Assembly (NCBI RefSeq): GCF_017114985.1
Contig: NZ_JABXKP010000049.1
Coordinates: 62,001 to 126,000 of the forward strand
Direction of reading: 5' to 3'
DNA: 64,000 bases
DNA from: Nostoc sp. JL33
GTDB lineage: Bacteria > Cyanobacteriota > Cyanobacteriia > Cyanobacteriales > Nostocaceae
The translations under genes and the position numbers were made by a program. Each line of letters opens with the position of its first letter. The first letter of the stretch is position 1. Positions 35,658 to 45,222 of this stretch are shown here, one piece after another. The notes under the pieces were generated by a model. That model was not told the origin of the DNA, made no database searches, and saw nothing but the letters and a program-made list of their open reading frames with translations.

Positions 35658-37349
35658 TTAAGCGTGTGATTCGCAAACTCGCTCGTCCCGCCACAATTGA
35701 TATAAATGTGTCGCTGGCATTGTCATATATAAAACATCTCCAGCACTCAGGTTAGTTTCTAATAAATCCCAGCCGTGAAGGGTTTGATGGTTTTTTTCTA
35801 CATATAAAGGTACACATTCAGCAGAGATGGCTACATCTTTCACACATTTACCACAAAAGCCATGTGAAGGTGTAATCACAGTTGCAAAAGCCACCCAAAG
35901 ACTATCTGCTGCGATGCCATTGCCAAGGATGCGTCCCCCCAGTGCAGCAGCAGCAAAAGCTGGGGCTGCTAGTTCAGCCGAACTCAGTACGGCCTCGAAG
36001 CCAAATAGCTGTTGCGCTATACCAGCAAAATCGGGATCGGCATAATGAACAATCACCGGAATGCTGGGTGTCAAGCCTTTGGCTTTGAGGGCAATTTCCA
36101 GATTAGTCGCATCATTGCTAGTAACAGCAAGCACGGCGGCGGCAGACTCTATATTACTGGCTTTGAGTATTGTGCGGAAACTGGCATCGCCCTGAATGAC
36201 GGGAATACCGAGTTCGCGGGCGGCGTTGATATATTTGTTGTTGGAGTCGGGTTCAACTACTACAACTTCATGTCCACTGGCGTGGAGTTGCTGGACAATT
36301 CTTACCCCAATACCACTCAAGCCACAGACAATGTAGTGCGATCGCTGGGGAATTCGGGCTGCATCCCAAAATTGCTTAAAGCGGCTTCCTAAGACAAAAT
36401 CGGTGAGCATTGCATACCAAATACCAATTACCACTGCTCCAACCAGCATCATCACAACGGTAAATAACTTAATACTGTTAGGAGCATTTTCTACTACTTT
36501 GTCATTACCACCCGCTCCAGTAATCATGCCTACAGAAAAATATAGAGCATCCACAGGAGACACACTCAACTCAGCCGACATATAGGTGAGTGTAGCAATC
36601 CCAATAACCGCCAATAGTACAATAGCACCTACCAATACCGATCGCCCATGTTGCTGAAACTGCCTAAGATTGGTTAGGACTTTCAGCAGTTTTTTAATTA
36701 ATGATCTCCGACGAGAACGGATGCGGGGTTGTGTACCAACAATTAAGCGATCGCCTACTTGTATTTCTTGTTCAGATATTACAGCCGAGACTAAATCTAT
36801 CTCACCTTCTGCTGGCAAGTAATAAATCAGCATCCGCGATCGCTCTGACCACAATTCACTCAGCTTTCGACCCTTCCATAAGTGGTTTTCATCAATGTAT
36901 TCTTCATGAATCGGCCAAGTTTGCTGAAATAATTTGATTTGTCCGATCGCTCGGTTTCCCAGTGCTGCAAAGGTGAATACGGGTGCTGCTAATCCTACAA
37001 CACTCAGGCTCAAGTGGTCTGACAGACTTTGATCTAGGCGCTCCCCTAAATTTGTATTATAAAAACGGTTGATAATCCGAATCTGGGGATTCAGCACTCG
37101 CGCTTGCATCATAATAGACAAATTCACAGCATCTTTAGATCCAGCAATTACTAAAGTGTGTGCCTGCTGAATTCCTGCTGCTGTTAGGGTAGAAGCTGCT
37201 TGTAAGTCGCCAACAATCACATCCCCTGCTGTTTCGCCAGAGATAGATTGGTGATGAATACCCACAACGAAGGCTCCCTGCTGTCTCAGCAAACGAAAGG
37301 TTTTATATCCGGTACGTCCTAAGCCACAAACAATAATTCGAGGTTTCAT
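35658..37349 (-). CDS. TrkA-type ion channel/NAD-binding protein with two RCK domains and a two-helix pore module
   Basis: 563 residues. An N-terminal Rossmann RCK/TrkA-N domain ('IIVCGLGRTGYKTFRLL') is followed from about residue 235 by two membrane helices ('SVLVGAIVLLAVIGIATLTYM' in part; 'LFTVVMMLVGAVVIGIWYAML' in part). The re-entrant loop between them ('YFSVGMITGAGGND') occupies the place of a potassium filter but lacks the canonical TVGYG. A second RCK Rossmann domain follows ('HYIVCGLSGIGVRIVQQL', 'AAVLAVTSNDATNLEIAL'), then a TrkA-C-like tail. The fold is that of RCK-gated cation channels, but the ion selectivity is doubtful. The upstream gene, ddl, is divergent. ATG at 37349. Confidence 0.82.
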   Translation of the reverse strand: MKPRIIVCGLGRTGYKTFRLLRQQGAFVVGIHHQSISGETAGDVIVGDLQAASTLTAAGIQQAHTLVIAGSKDAVNLSIMMQARVLNPQIRIINRFYNTNLGERLDQSLSDHLSLSVVGLAAPVFTFAALGNRAIGQIKLFQQTWPIHEEYIDENHLWKGRKLSELWSERSRMLIYYLPAEGEIDLVSAVISEQEIQVGDRLIVGTQPRIRSRRRSLIKKLLKVLTNLRQFQQHGRSVLVGAIVLLAVIGIATLTYMSAELSVSPVDALYFSVGMITGAGGNDKVVENAPNSIKLFTVVMMLVGAVVIGIWYAMLTDFVLGSRFKQFWDAARIPQRSHYIVCGLSGIGVRIVQQLHASGHEVVVVEPDSNNKYINAARELGIPVIQGDASFRTILKASNIESAAAVLAVTSNDATNLEIALKAKGLTPSIPVIVHYADPDFAGIAQQLFGFEAVLSSAELAAPAFAAAALGGRILGNGIAADSLWVAFATVITPSHGFCGKCVKDVAISAECVPLYVEKNHQTLHGWDLLETNLSAGDVLYMTMPATHLYQLWRDERVCESHA

Positions 37350-37806
37350 GAAACGGCAGCATCTTTTACGGGTAGGGCTGCATTTCTAGTTATTTATCAA
37401 TATTGTTGCCCACTTTCCTGGAATATAACTGTAGCTGACAACACGATTGTTTTAATTGAAGGTAGGAAAAGGATTAGGCATTTCTAAAAAAACGAACCAC
37501 AGAGGCGCAGAGAAGCCAGTGCGTTGCGGTGAGGCAGTCCGGTCTTCTCCCAAAGGGAGAGGCTAGCGCCAAGGGGGTTTCCCCCATGAGGAACTGCCGT
37601 TCGCCCTTGGCGTGCCGGAGGCATCACCCGAAGGGGGGTTCCAAGAGTTGTAGCAACTGGCGCGACACGGAGAGATGAAGAAGAGAGAGGATAGTGGAGT
37701 TTTCTTTAGGCAGGGTTTGAACAGGCAATAAAATAATATAGAAAAATATGGCAACTTTTGTAGGTTATGATACGCTATCTCCTTGAGAAGTGTCGAGGAA
37801 CCGAAA
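37350..37806. other. Intergenic region with REP-like repeats between the channel gene and ddl
   Basis: 457 bp. The middle (about 37500-37660) is a GC-rich mosaic of short palindromes, including a 27-bp unit at 37544-37570 that recurs exactly at 54458-54484. No gene is supported. The ddl ribosome binding site GAGGAA (37795-37800) lies at the right end. Confidence 0.6.
37544..37570. repeat. Dispersed 27-bp repeat (family D), copy 1
   Basis: CTTCTCCCAAAGGGAGAGGC, then TAGCGCC, occurs identically at 37544-37570 and 54458-54484. The unit contains the small palindrome CTCCC-aaa-GGGAG. Such units are usually REP-like remnants of larger dispersed repeats. Confidence 0.75.
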
Positions 37807-38907
37807 ATGACTAAGCTGCGCGTGGGGTTATTGTTTGGCGGTCGTTCGGGAGAACATGAAGTTTCGATCAATTCAGCACGGGCGATCGCTAAAGCCTTGA
37901 GTGCAGAGCAAAATGCTACTAAGTACGAAATACTGCCTTTTTACATCCAAAAAGATGGACGCTGGCTTGCTGGGGAAGCACCCCAAAAGGTTTTAGCAAC
38001 TGGCACTCCGCTACTGGAATCTGAACAATCAACATCTATTGGAAATCTGATATCCAACCCTGAAGCCCAAACCCTGAGTAAGTGGCAATCTCCCTCTCAA
38101 GTTGCCCAAGTGGATGTTTGGTTTCCGATTCTCCACGGCCCCAACGGTGAAGACGGGACAATTCAAGGGTTACTCACCTTGATGCAAGTCCCCTTTGTGG
38201 GTTCTGGGGTGTTAGGTTCGGCAATGGGGATGGATAAAATTGCCATGAAAATGGCTTTTGAGCAAGCGGGACTAGCACAGGTGAAATACAAAGCGATAAC
38301 TAGAGCGCAGGTTTGGTCTAATCCTTGCGTGTTTCCGAAACTGTGTGATGAAATTGAGGCGGCGTTAGGTTATCCTGCTTTTGTCAAGCCTGCTAATTTG
38401 GGTTCATCAGTGGGTATTGCCAAAGTGCGATCGCGCTCAGAATTAGAAGCCGCTTTAGATAATGCTGCCAGTTATGATCGAAGGCTGGTTGTAGAGGCTG
38501 GTGTCGTAGCTAGAGAAGTCGAGTGTGCCGTTTTAGGTAATGATCAACCTCAAGCCTCTGTCGTTGGAGAGATTACTTATGATAGCGATTTTTATGATTA
38601 TGAAACCAAATATACAGAAGGTAGAGCAGATTTACTGATACCTGCACCAATTCCAGATGCGATCGCTCGGCAAATTCAGGACATGGCTTTGCAAGCTTTT
38701 GCAGCTGTTGACGCTGCGGGGTTGGCAAGGGTAGATTTTTTCTATGTGGAAGCGACAAAAGAAGTTTTGATTAACGAAATCAATACGTTGCCAGGCTTTA
38801 CTGTGACGAGTATGTATCCCCAACTCTGGGCTGATAGTGGAGTCTCCTTTCCAGAATTAGTTGATCGCTTAATTCAACTTGCTCTAGAAAGACATTCTCC
38901 TAGCTAA
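37807..38907 (+). CDS. ddl: D-alanine--D-alanine ligase
   Basis: 366 residues from ATG 37807 ([20 protein letters not shown]). The frame extends to a TTG at 37783, but GAGGAA 6 bases before 37807 fixes this start. Joins two D-alanines for the peptidoglycan stem peptide. The ATP-grasp fold is shown by 'SGEHEVS', '[14 protein letters not shown]', '[15 protein letters not shown]' and '[17 protein letters not shown]', all typical of Ddl. The length is at the upper end of the normal range. A small two-TM protein follows about 200 bp later. No ftsQ, murB or murC in the window. Confidence 0.97.
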   Translation: MTKLRVGLLFGGRSGEHEVSINSARAIAKALSAEQNATKYEILPFYIQKDGRWLAGEAPQKVLATGTPLLESEQSTSIGNLISNPEAQTLSKWQSPSQVAQVDVWFPILHGPNGEDGTIQGLLTLMQVPFVGSGVLGSAMGMDKIAMKMAFEQAGLAQVKYKAITRAQVWSNPCVFPKLCDEIEAALGYPAFVKPANLGSSVGIAKVRSRSELEAALDNAASYDRRLVVEAGVVAREVECAVLGNDQPQASVVGEITYDSDFYDYETKYTEGRADLLIPAPIPDAIARQIQDMALQAFAAVDAAGLARVDFFYVEATKEVLINEINTLPGFTVTSMYPQLWADSGVSFPELVDRLIQLALERHSPS

Positions 38908-39106
38908 GGAAAAAATAAGCGAACTGATTTCAGATTTTTACAGCAAAAAGTCATAATAAATACAGAACTTTGAGAAAAGTTAGCCAGATTTGGTAGCGTT
39001 TATTTTACAAAAAAGCTACTTAAATCTGAAGTTTTTTACGGATACCTGATGCTTGACTCCTCCAGTACAATTTATTGACTAGAGGGGTACAAATCTGAAA
39101 GTAATC

Positions 39107-39757
39107 ATGGAAAAAAGTCAGAGTGTACAGCGCGAGCCAACCCAACGAAGACGGGCTACTCCAGAGCTGACAAACAGGAAATCGAGACTAACAAAAAGCT
39201 CGAATGTTCTGATATATTTGGTTGCACATCATCCTTGGCTATTGTTAACTGGGTTTTTAGCCATGTTTTTGGGAGGTGGTGCCTTTGCCGTATATAGCTT
39301 AGGTAACGCTGGCCCCATAGCACAAGAAGAACTAGAAAAAATCCCAGTTATAGTTGAAGAACCAATCAATGCGCCCTCTGAGAATAGTAATCCTACACCT
39401 TTATGGATGGTGGCTGCGATCGTCCTCAGCTGTGGTAGTGGTTGCTTGCTCATTTTCCGAATGCTCAAGTGGATGAAGCAACCGCAAAAAGTCCAAAAAC
39501 AGATTAACCGCCATCAGGTACGCTTGGCACAGAGCAATTACCAAAGATTGGAACCACAACTTCCCAAGAACCAGCCAATTTTTGTGCCACAGCAACAACT
39601 GATGCCCCTTATGCAGATGCAACCGAAAACAAAACATCTGGTGACGGTTCTACCAGCAGAACACAAGCACCACTTGGATACGGGCACAGAATCTTTGGCA
39701 GAATTGATGGATCTTCGTAAAGATAGTTCATTATCTGCACTTTTACGCCAGTATTAA
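39107..39757 (+). CDS. Membrane protein of unknown function with two predicted transmembrane segments
   Basis: 216 residues. A basic N-terminus ('EPTQRRRATPELTNRKSRLTK' in part) is followed by TM1 ('WLLLTGFLAMFLGGGAFAVY'), an acidic/proline-rich loop (residues 70-96), TM2 ('LWMVAAIVLSCGSGCLLIF') and a long Q/P-rich tail ending 'LAELMDLRKDSSLSALLRQY'. The topology suggests both ends face the cytoplasm. It follows ddl at about 200 bp on the same strand, where cyanobacterial cell-division/peptidoglycan genes are often found, so a division or wall role is possible but only by position. ATG 39107. Confidence 0.6.
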   Translation: MEKSQSVQREPTQRRRATPELTNRKSRLTKSSNVLIYLVAHHPWLLLTGFLAMFLGGGAFAVYSLGNAGPIAQEELEKIPVIVEEPINAPSENSNPTPLWMVAAIVLSCGSGCLLIFRMLKWMKQPQKVQKQINRHQVRLAQSNYQRLEPQLPKNQPIFVPQQQLMPLMQMQPKTKHLVTVLPAEHKHHLDTGTESLAELMDLRKDSSLSALLRQY

Positions 39758-40306
39758 AAGTACTGTAAGGGACTTCCAAATAAAAAAATACTCAACTACT
39801 TCTTGTGGGGTGGGCGTCTCGCCCGCCCGTAGCAAAAGGCGGGCTTTTCGTCTCACCCCACAAGATGGATAATTTATTTCTTGGAAATCCCTAAAGCAAA
39901 ATGTCAAAATAATACTTTTTGCCAATTAAGGCACGGTTCTACCGTGCCTTTACTAGTATTTAGAGGATATATATAGGACTCGTATTTGATTTTTGAAAAA
40001 AATCAGTACACCCCAAAAAGGCTTCTTCCCCACTCCCTACTCCCTAATCCCTACTCCCTGTCTACGCAAATAATTATGGCTACGCCACGCTGCGCGAACA
40101 AAAATCAAAGCAGACTGCTATAGCTGTTTTCACTTCGGTGCAACCTCACCCCGTATTTGAGTAAAGCAAACACTCCCCTGTTTGAGCTTACGCACAGGGG
40201 TTGGGGGTGAGGTTGGGCGATCGCGCTTAAAAAATGATATTGGTGAAAAGCAAAGGAGTTACTCGACGCAGAAAAAGCAGTAACCCGTCCGGTTAAACTG
40301 ATAAAG
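39758..40306. other. Intergenic region with inverted repeats and a terminator-like hairpin
   Basis: 549 bp. It holds an imperfect long inverted repeat (39802-39864: cttgtggggtgggcg... and ...cgtctcaccccacaag), a terminator-like stem (39928-39953), and runs such as 'ctccctactccctaatcccta' (about 40028-40060). No ORF is supported. Confidence 0.6.
39928..39953 (+). terminator. Terminator-like hairpin
   Basis: AAGGCACGGT-tct-ACCGTGCCTT forms a perfect 10-bp stem with a 3-base loop, followed by T and mixed AT. It is symmetric and could serve either direction. It lies 170 bp after the preceding gene. Confidence 0.6.
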
Positions 40307-40744
40307 ATGAAAATAGCAGATCAAGCAGTGAATAACGTAGTGCGGTTAGTTTTGACAGCAATATTGCTGGTGCTAGTGACAGCTTGTGGCAGTATTGGGC
40401 TGCTACCGACTAGCGAGTTAGTGCAAAAAGCGATCGCACTTGGGCTAGAACAAACTCAACAAAAACTTAGCCAGCAGTTGGATCTAGATTTTCAAGGATT
40501 TGAAATCAAGCGGTTATCAATTACCCAGGAACAACCCCTAACGATTGAAAATTTACCAGCTTTCCGCGTTCGGGGAACCTACGACTTGATCGTTAAGCTA
40601 CCAAAACGGCGCTTGACGCAACCACAACAAGCATTTGACGTTTACCTGCAAATTCAGCAAGAAGGTAAAACTTGGCGATCGCTAATTCCAGAAAAAGGTA
40701 GTAAAGATACTCAATCAATTTGGCGCAGTTATTTAGTTGAGTAA
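40307..40744 (+). CDS. Putative lipoprotein, cyanobacterial
   Basis: 145 residues from ATG 40307. N-terminal hydrophobic stretch with lipobox 'LVLVTACGS' (Cys near residue 27), so a lipoprotein anchored after signal peptidase II cleavage. The mature part is helix 'LVQKAIALGLEQTQQKLSQQL' in part, followed by strands and a basic 'KLPKRRL' stretch. No family is recognised. The position beside a convergent PEP-CTERM gene gives no hint. Function unknown. Confidence 0.65.
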   Translation: MKIADQAVNNVVRLVLTAILLVLVTACGSIGLLPTSELVQKAIALGLEQTQQKLSQQLDLDFQGFEIKRLSITQEQPLTIENLPAFRVRGTYDLIVKLPKRRLTQPQQAFDVYLQIQQEGKTWRSLIPEKGSKDTQSIWRSYLVE

Positions 40745-40754
40745 ACCTGTGTCA

Positions 40755-41444
40755 TCAAAGTGCTTTTTTCCGGTTGCGTAAGAATTGCAAACCAGTAGCG
40801 TAAACACCAAATGCCAGTAAACCTGGCATAAAACTAGGTTCAGGAACACTAGCAGTAGATACAGAATTGATACCTACAGCAAAGTCATTATTCGAGTCTA
40901 CATTATCAACAAATGAACTGTCGGCAGCACCAATAAATATAAATTGTGCATCAATAGGAACTTGCACAATAGCCCCATTAAAATCCCCACGCGAGATGTA
41001 AAAAATACTATTGTCTAAACACTGAGATGGAAGACAACCGTTGGGAAGAATTGCATTAATAGCACCAGGAACTCTATCAGTTGTTGCGCCATCATATTCT
41101 CCTCTACTTGGTAGCAATCTATTGTCAGTGCTGAAAGTAGCCCACATTGCACCAAAGTATTCGTCAGTCGGATCACCAAAGGGTGAAAAACTGCCAAACC
41201 GTTCCAGTTTAATTGTGTCCCCTGAATTAATTCCCAAGTCTGTTAGAGAAAAAGGTACGCTATCAGGACTAAATGTATATGAAGAAATAAAACTTCCACT
41301 AGGATCGATGTTGAATTTAGATGCAAAAGCTTGAGCAGAATCAATTTTGAATAATAGTACTAAGCTGAAGGCGATTTTAGCAGTTGCAACTGATAATTTG
41401 GTGAATAATTTAGGAATTTTTTGATTTTTCAAAAAGGTTGACAT
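40755..41444 (-). CDS. PEP-CTERM sorting-signal protein
   Basis: 229 residues from ATG 41444; AGGA six bases upstream supports this start over the TTG at 41459. N-terminal signal peptide ('TAKIAFSLVLLFKIDSAQAF'), an unassigned beta-rich domain rich in D/S/G (calcium-binding-like 'DNVDSNNDF'), and the diagnostic C-terminal tail: 'SVPEPSFMPGLLAFGVYATG', hydrophobic helix, then 'RNRKKAL'. The PEP motif plus TM plus basic end marks the protein for exosortase-type processing and surface/EPS attachment. No exosortase gene is in the window. Role unknown. Confidence 0.85.
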   Translation of the reverse strand: MSTFLKNQKIPKLFTKLSVATAKIAFSLVLLFKIDSAQAFASKFNIDPSGSFISSYTFSPDSVPFSLTDLGINSGDTIKLERFGSFSPFGDPTDEYFGAMWATFSTDNRLLPSRGEYDGATTDRVPGAINAILPNGCLPSQCLDNSIFYISRGDFNGAIVQVPIDAQFIFIGAADSSFVDNVDSNNDFAVGINSVSTASVPEPSFMPGLLAFGVYATGLQFLRNRKKAL

Positions 41445-41924
41445 AATGATTCCTGACAAATTCTTAATTACTGGACTCAGACAGCAAGTGAAGTATCAAG
41501 TGATAAATCAGCTATTTTACTATTTAATTTATATTTGCGAGTATATTTAAATACTTAATTGTTAAATTAACTTAACTTATGAAAAATAAAATTGTCAATC
41601 TACCAATAGCTAGTTGACAATTGATAATAATAATAATGAAAAGCTTTTTATCTACGTTTTGCTTGATGAATTGAAATCTCCTAATAAGGGCGAATGTCGC
41701 AGTTGTGGAAGAACTACATTAAGAATTTTTAAATTTTAAATTACGTATAGTGGAATAGGTACTGGTAAAAAAAGTATCAAAAGTATTCTGAATACAAGAA
41801 ATTTTGAAGTTTCAATTCTGCACAGTGGCATATGTGCTACTAAAAAAACCATCACAATACTTTACGTATAAATGCTAGGTTACAGTCATGATCGAGGTGA
41901 TAGTTTCACTAAGGACAGGGCAAG
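41445..41924. other. AT-rich intergenic region with an imperfect direct repeat
   Basis: 480 bp. It contains two imperfect ~40-bp direct repeats 75 bp apart ('agtggaataggtactggtaa...' from about 41749 and 'agtggcatatgtgctactaa...' from about 41824). No ORF is seen. The repeats lie 65-175 bp upstream of the following membrane-protein gene. Confidence 0.5.
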
Positions 41925-42698
41925 ATGTATATTAACTTTTTTATCAGTTCCATTGCAGGAATTGTGGTTGTGGTGCTAGCGGCTTTTGGCTTACTGCAAT
42001 GGTTGCACATCCCTGCTGGTAACTTTCTTGACTGGGTGATTGGTGGTGCGAGTTTTTGGTGGCTATTAGTAATTGTTACCGTACCGTGGAATGTGCATTT
42101 TCAAGCCAAAGAAGTCTTAGCAGAAGCAGCACAATCAACTGAGAAAGGAATTTCAGTTGATCAGAAACAAGTGAAATATGTCACACTTTTGGCAAAGCGA
42201 TCGCTCTGGGTTGCCATTGCTTTACACTTGTTCTCAGCCGTTGGTCTTTATACCCTCGCTGTCACTGGTATTAGTACAGTTGGGTATATAAGTTCTGGTG
42301 CAGCTTTGTTATTAACAATTCTGCGTCCAGCGATTCGGGCTTATGAGTATTTGTATGCGCGGTTAGCGATGATTCGCCAAGAATGGAAGTATCCGCGCGA
42401 AGATATTTTTGAACTGCGCGATCGCTTCTCCATATTGGAGCAAAAAATCCAGTCATTGGAAGATCAACTCAACCCAGAACAACCCTATTCATTATCCGCA
42501 ACTCAACAACGCTTTGCTGAAGAGACTCGTAGAGATTTAGCCCGGATTGCGGCTAACTTGGAAGAATTACGGGCGACAAATCAAACTGAACATGAGCGTT
42601 TGGGGAGAGAAGCCAGAAATGCGATCGCGCAACTTTCCACCGACGGGCAATTTCTCGATCATGTCCGCGAAATTATTCGATTTTTTAAGACAGCTTAG
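41925..42698 (+). CDS. Membrane protein with C-terminal coiled coil, unknown function
   Basis: 257 residues. Four hydrophobic segments are visible (residues 5-25, about 38-55, 88-108 and 110-128), followed by a long cytoplasmic coiled-coil region (about 150-240: 'FELRDRFSILEQKIQSLEDQL' in part, 'ARIAANLEELRATNQTEHERL' in part). This resembles conserved cyanobacterial hypothetical membrane proteins; no catalytic motif is seen. ATG 41925 follows AAGGACAGGGCAAG, a weak purine-rich ribosome binding region. It may be a scaffold or sensor. Confidence 0.6.
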   Translation: MYINFFISSIAGIVVVVLAAFGLLQWLHIPAGNFLDWVIGGASFWWLLVIVTVPWNVHFQAKEVLAEAAQSTEKGISVDQKQVKYVTLLAKRSLWVAIALHLFSAVGLYTLAVTGISTVGYISSGAALLLTILRPAIRAYEYLYARLAMIRQEWKYPREDIFELRDRFSILEQKIQSLEDQLNPEQPYSLSATQQRFAEETRRDLARIAANLEELRATNQTEHERLGREARNAIAQLSTDGQFLDHVREIIRFFKTA

Positions 42699-42931
42699 TT
42701 ATTACTCTAATAGCCAACCTAATTTTAAGTTTTGGATAATGGAATTCAATTTTCATCATCCAAAATTTAACAAGTTTCTTCAAATAGGGTTAACTATACT
42801 TTACAAACAGGAAGTTAACAATTCACGCATTCAAAAGTTATTTTGACATAAATTGCAGGAAGGCTTATAGTGTATCTCGCTAGAACACGAAAGGCTATAG
42901 TGAAGCTTACATAACTTCAGGAGTACTCACG

Positions 42932-43210
42932 GTGAATCAGATACAACTGACTTTAACTATTGGTTATCTGTTAATGACATGCTATTTTTTAAGCAATTGG
43001 TTAATATTTTTACTACGTCATCCTGTTTCCACTCCCGAAGATAAATTTTTATCGTTTGTAATGTTTTTGGTAACAACTATCTTCTGGCCTCTGATGATTC
43101 CGATGTCTTGTTTAGAAATGGTTCAAAAAAAGCGAATAGATTTTAGTAAACTGATTCCTGTTCTCTTAGCAATATTTGTATTTAGTATTTCATATTATTT
43201 TACCGAATAA
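42932..43210 (+). CDS. Small three-helix membrane protein
   Basis: 92 residues starting at GTG 42932, supported by CAGGAG at 42917-42922. Three hydrophobic stretches ('LTIGYLLMTCYFLSNWLIFLL' in part, 'FLSFVMFLVTTIFWPLMIPMS' in part, 'VLLAIFVFSISYYF') make up most of the protein. Not recognised; such small membrane proteins often have regulatory or accessory roles. It is about 230 bp downstream of the coiled-coil membrane gene. Confidence 0.55.
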   Translation: MNQIQLTLTIGYLLMTCYFLSNWLIFLLRHPVSTPEDKFLSFVMFLVTTIFWPLMIPMSCLEMVQKKRIDFSKLIPVLLAIFVFSISYYFTE

Positions 43211-43321
43211 TTCATAATTTCTCGTCACGAATTGCATAGATATAAAGCAATACGCTTGGTGTTAATGATATTTTGCCCCGGAAGATTCCCCTTAAAACGA
43301 GGGGCTTAATTCGCCTTTCGG

Positions 43322-43933
43322 TTATTGTTTTTGTATTTTTAATTCACATTGTTGAAAAATATAATTAACCGCAGAAAATAATTTCTCTAAATCTTGAATT
43401 ACATACAAATTTTTATTTCGAGTAAACACATCAGCAATCAACTTTCCAAATTCCCATATTTTGCCGTTAGAAACAATCCCAAAAACATCGCTGGTAAAAT
43501 CATCGTTAATTCGCTGCACTGCGATCATTTCTGCTAAACACTGACCCCAACCTTCTTCAAATTTGTCCTGTTTAGCTTCAACTGTCAAAAAATAAGGTTT
43601 ATCAAAAACAATCGTACCCAGAGGGTTTCGCTGTGTCACCGTATAATCTGGAACCCCTGATAAATCTTCATCGTAAGCTAATGTTTCATGGCTCCAAAGT
43701 GTTAATTTACTTCGGTAAGGTTTCCATACTTGTTTCAATACTGGATAGATGAGATTTTCACAAATAGCATCTTCAGAATTATCAATAACTCCATCTGTAA
43801 ATAGCAAATCTAATTCCTCTTGGAAAGATTGTTCAACAGGAAATTCTAGTTCCAACATAAAATTAGACTGCACATACTTAATTTGAAATTTTTTAATGAC
43901 TGCGCTAATACTTTTATAATTACTAAATGCCAT
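43322..43933 (-). CDS. Putative PD-(D/E)XK nuclease-like protein (cyanobacterial)
   Basis: 203 residues. The core 'SGVPDYTVTQRN' followed by 'YFLTVEAKQDKFEEGWGQCLAEM' in part shows the order PD...E-x-K...Q expected of the PD-(D/E)XK fold. An upstream helix ('EDAICENLIYPVLKQVW') carries the conserved Glu typical of these cores. It has no fused domain and no neighbouring methyltransferase, so it is not a standard restriction system. Fold assignment is from motif reading only. The upstream gene, a fetB-like permease, is on the same strand but 200 bp away. Confidence 0.6.
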   Translation of the reverse strand: MAFSNYKSISAVIKKFQIKYVQSNFMLELEFPVEQSFQEELDLLFTDGVIDNSEDAICENLIYPVLKQVWKPYRSKLTLWSHETLAYDEDLSGVPDYTVTQRNPLGTIVFDKPYFLTVEAKQDKFEEGWGQCLAEMIAVQRINDDFTSDVFGIVSNGKIWEFGKLIADVFTRNKNLYVIQDLEKLFSAVNYIFQQCELKIQKQ

Positions 43934-44129
43934 TTTAATTTACCTATTATTGAAAACTATGTCACTGTTTAAACGCAGGTAATATGCCGAAAATATTTTC
44001 AGCACTCCCATTATTAAGCTAGCATCAGACTTTCTGAGGAAGCGATCGCAAAACTGAACCAAGCACTGTTGGTTGCTCTTGATCTGCCAGGGCAAGATGA
44101 TGAGATACTCTTGGATGTAGATTAACCCT

Positions 44130-44906
44130 TCACCTCACCAACTGCGCGGCGGAGTTAAAAAACTGACGACACAATCCCTTAGTTAGTAAAACTGTTGTCA
44201 GTAAATTAGCGAAAGCAACCATAAATACAATCAAAATTTCGTAAGATACAGCATCCAGGGGTTTGACACCAGCTAATAACTGTCCGGTGGTAATTCCTGG
44301 TATTGCGACCATACCTATGAGTATCATTTGATTGAGAGTGGGAATCAATCCGGCCCTGATGGCGTCTTTGCGGTACTGGCTAACTGCTTGCTCTGGAGTT
44401 GCACCTAAGCTCAAGTGGGTTTCGATTTCGAGATGGCTGGAGTTAATGGTGCTGACAAGGCGATCGCCTGCGATCGCAGCTGCATTGGTAGCATTACCTA
44501 AAACTATCCCTGCCAGGGGAATTATATACTGTGGTTCATACCATCTGTCTGGTTGAATGATCAAGAAGTTGGTGTAAAGCACAGTCAGGGCGGTACTAAT
44601 TAAAATTGCACCCCACACCAAAGGCAACACATAAGGAATTTTTTGGCTGATGCGATTTCGTGCGACAATCGCCGTAATTGTCAGCATTATTGCTAATAGC
44701 GCCAAAACTGCCCAAGCATTGTCCAAAGCCAAGATGAAATCTAAAATGTATCCCAATACAAGTAGTTGTAAGATGGTTCTCCCAGTAGCAAGGGCTAAAT
44801 TAAACTCTAATCCTAATTTTTCCCAGGCAGATAAACCAATGGCGATCGCCATCAATCCCACAGCAATAGCTAAATCCACGAAATCCAGCTTGATCAGATC
44901 CTGCAT
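44130..44906 (-). CDS. fetB: ABC transporter permease of the UPF0014/FetB family
   Basis: 258 residues from ATG 44906; AGGAG 12 bases upstream and the family start (MQDLIKLDF) favour it over the GTG at 44948. About seven hydrophobic segments are visible. The characteristic UPF0014 stretch is seen: 'LEFNLALATGRTILQLLVLGY', 'PLAGIVLGNATNAAAIAGDRL' and 'LPTLNQMILIGMVAIPGITTGQLLAG' in part. In E. coli FetB pairs with FetA in iron export and resistance to oxidative stress. No FetA ATPase is adjacent, so the substrate here is inferred from the family. Confidence 0.85.
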   Translation of the reverse strand: MQDLIKLDFVDLAIAVGLMAIAIGLSAWEKLGLEFNLALATGRTILQLLVLGYILDFILALDNAWAVLALLAIMLTITAIVARNRISQKIPYVLPLVWGAILISTALTVLYTNFLIIQPDRWYEPQYIIPLAGIVLGNATNAAAIAGDRLVSTINSSHLEIETHLSLGATPEQAVSQYRKDAIRAGLIPTLNQMILIGMVAIPGITTGQLLAGVKPLDAVSYEILIVFMVAFANLLTTVLLTKGLCRQFFNSAAQLVR

Positions 44907-45222
44907 GGGTTCTCTATCTCCTGGTATTTTATTCTCAAAGCAGTCCACACAAGAGGAACTTTGATCCGATGTGTTGGATCTTGAATGATATATATCACTT
45001 TCAGCAATTCAAAATTCAAAATGGTACGACCTTAACATGGCAAACACCTAGTATGCCTACTATCTGGAAATTAAATGTGCGGTAGTTTACCGCCCCACCA
45101 TTTAAGTAAAAACCCTAATAGATGCGTATCTTGGGCGATAGTCTTTTAGTAGCCCGTTTTTGATTAAGCAAAAATTGACTGTCGAAGTGCATCCTTTGTA
45201 TCTCCCGATAAAATGAGAACTC

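Noticed and set aside
37563..37871. 102-codon minus-strand frame over REP-like sequence
   Set aside because: It covers the repeats and the ddl start in the opposite direction; a product of palindromic composition.
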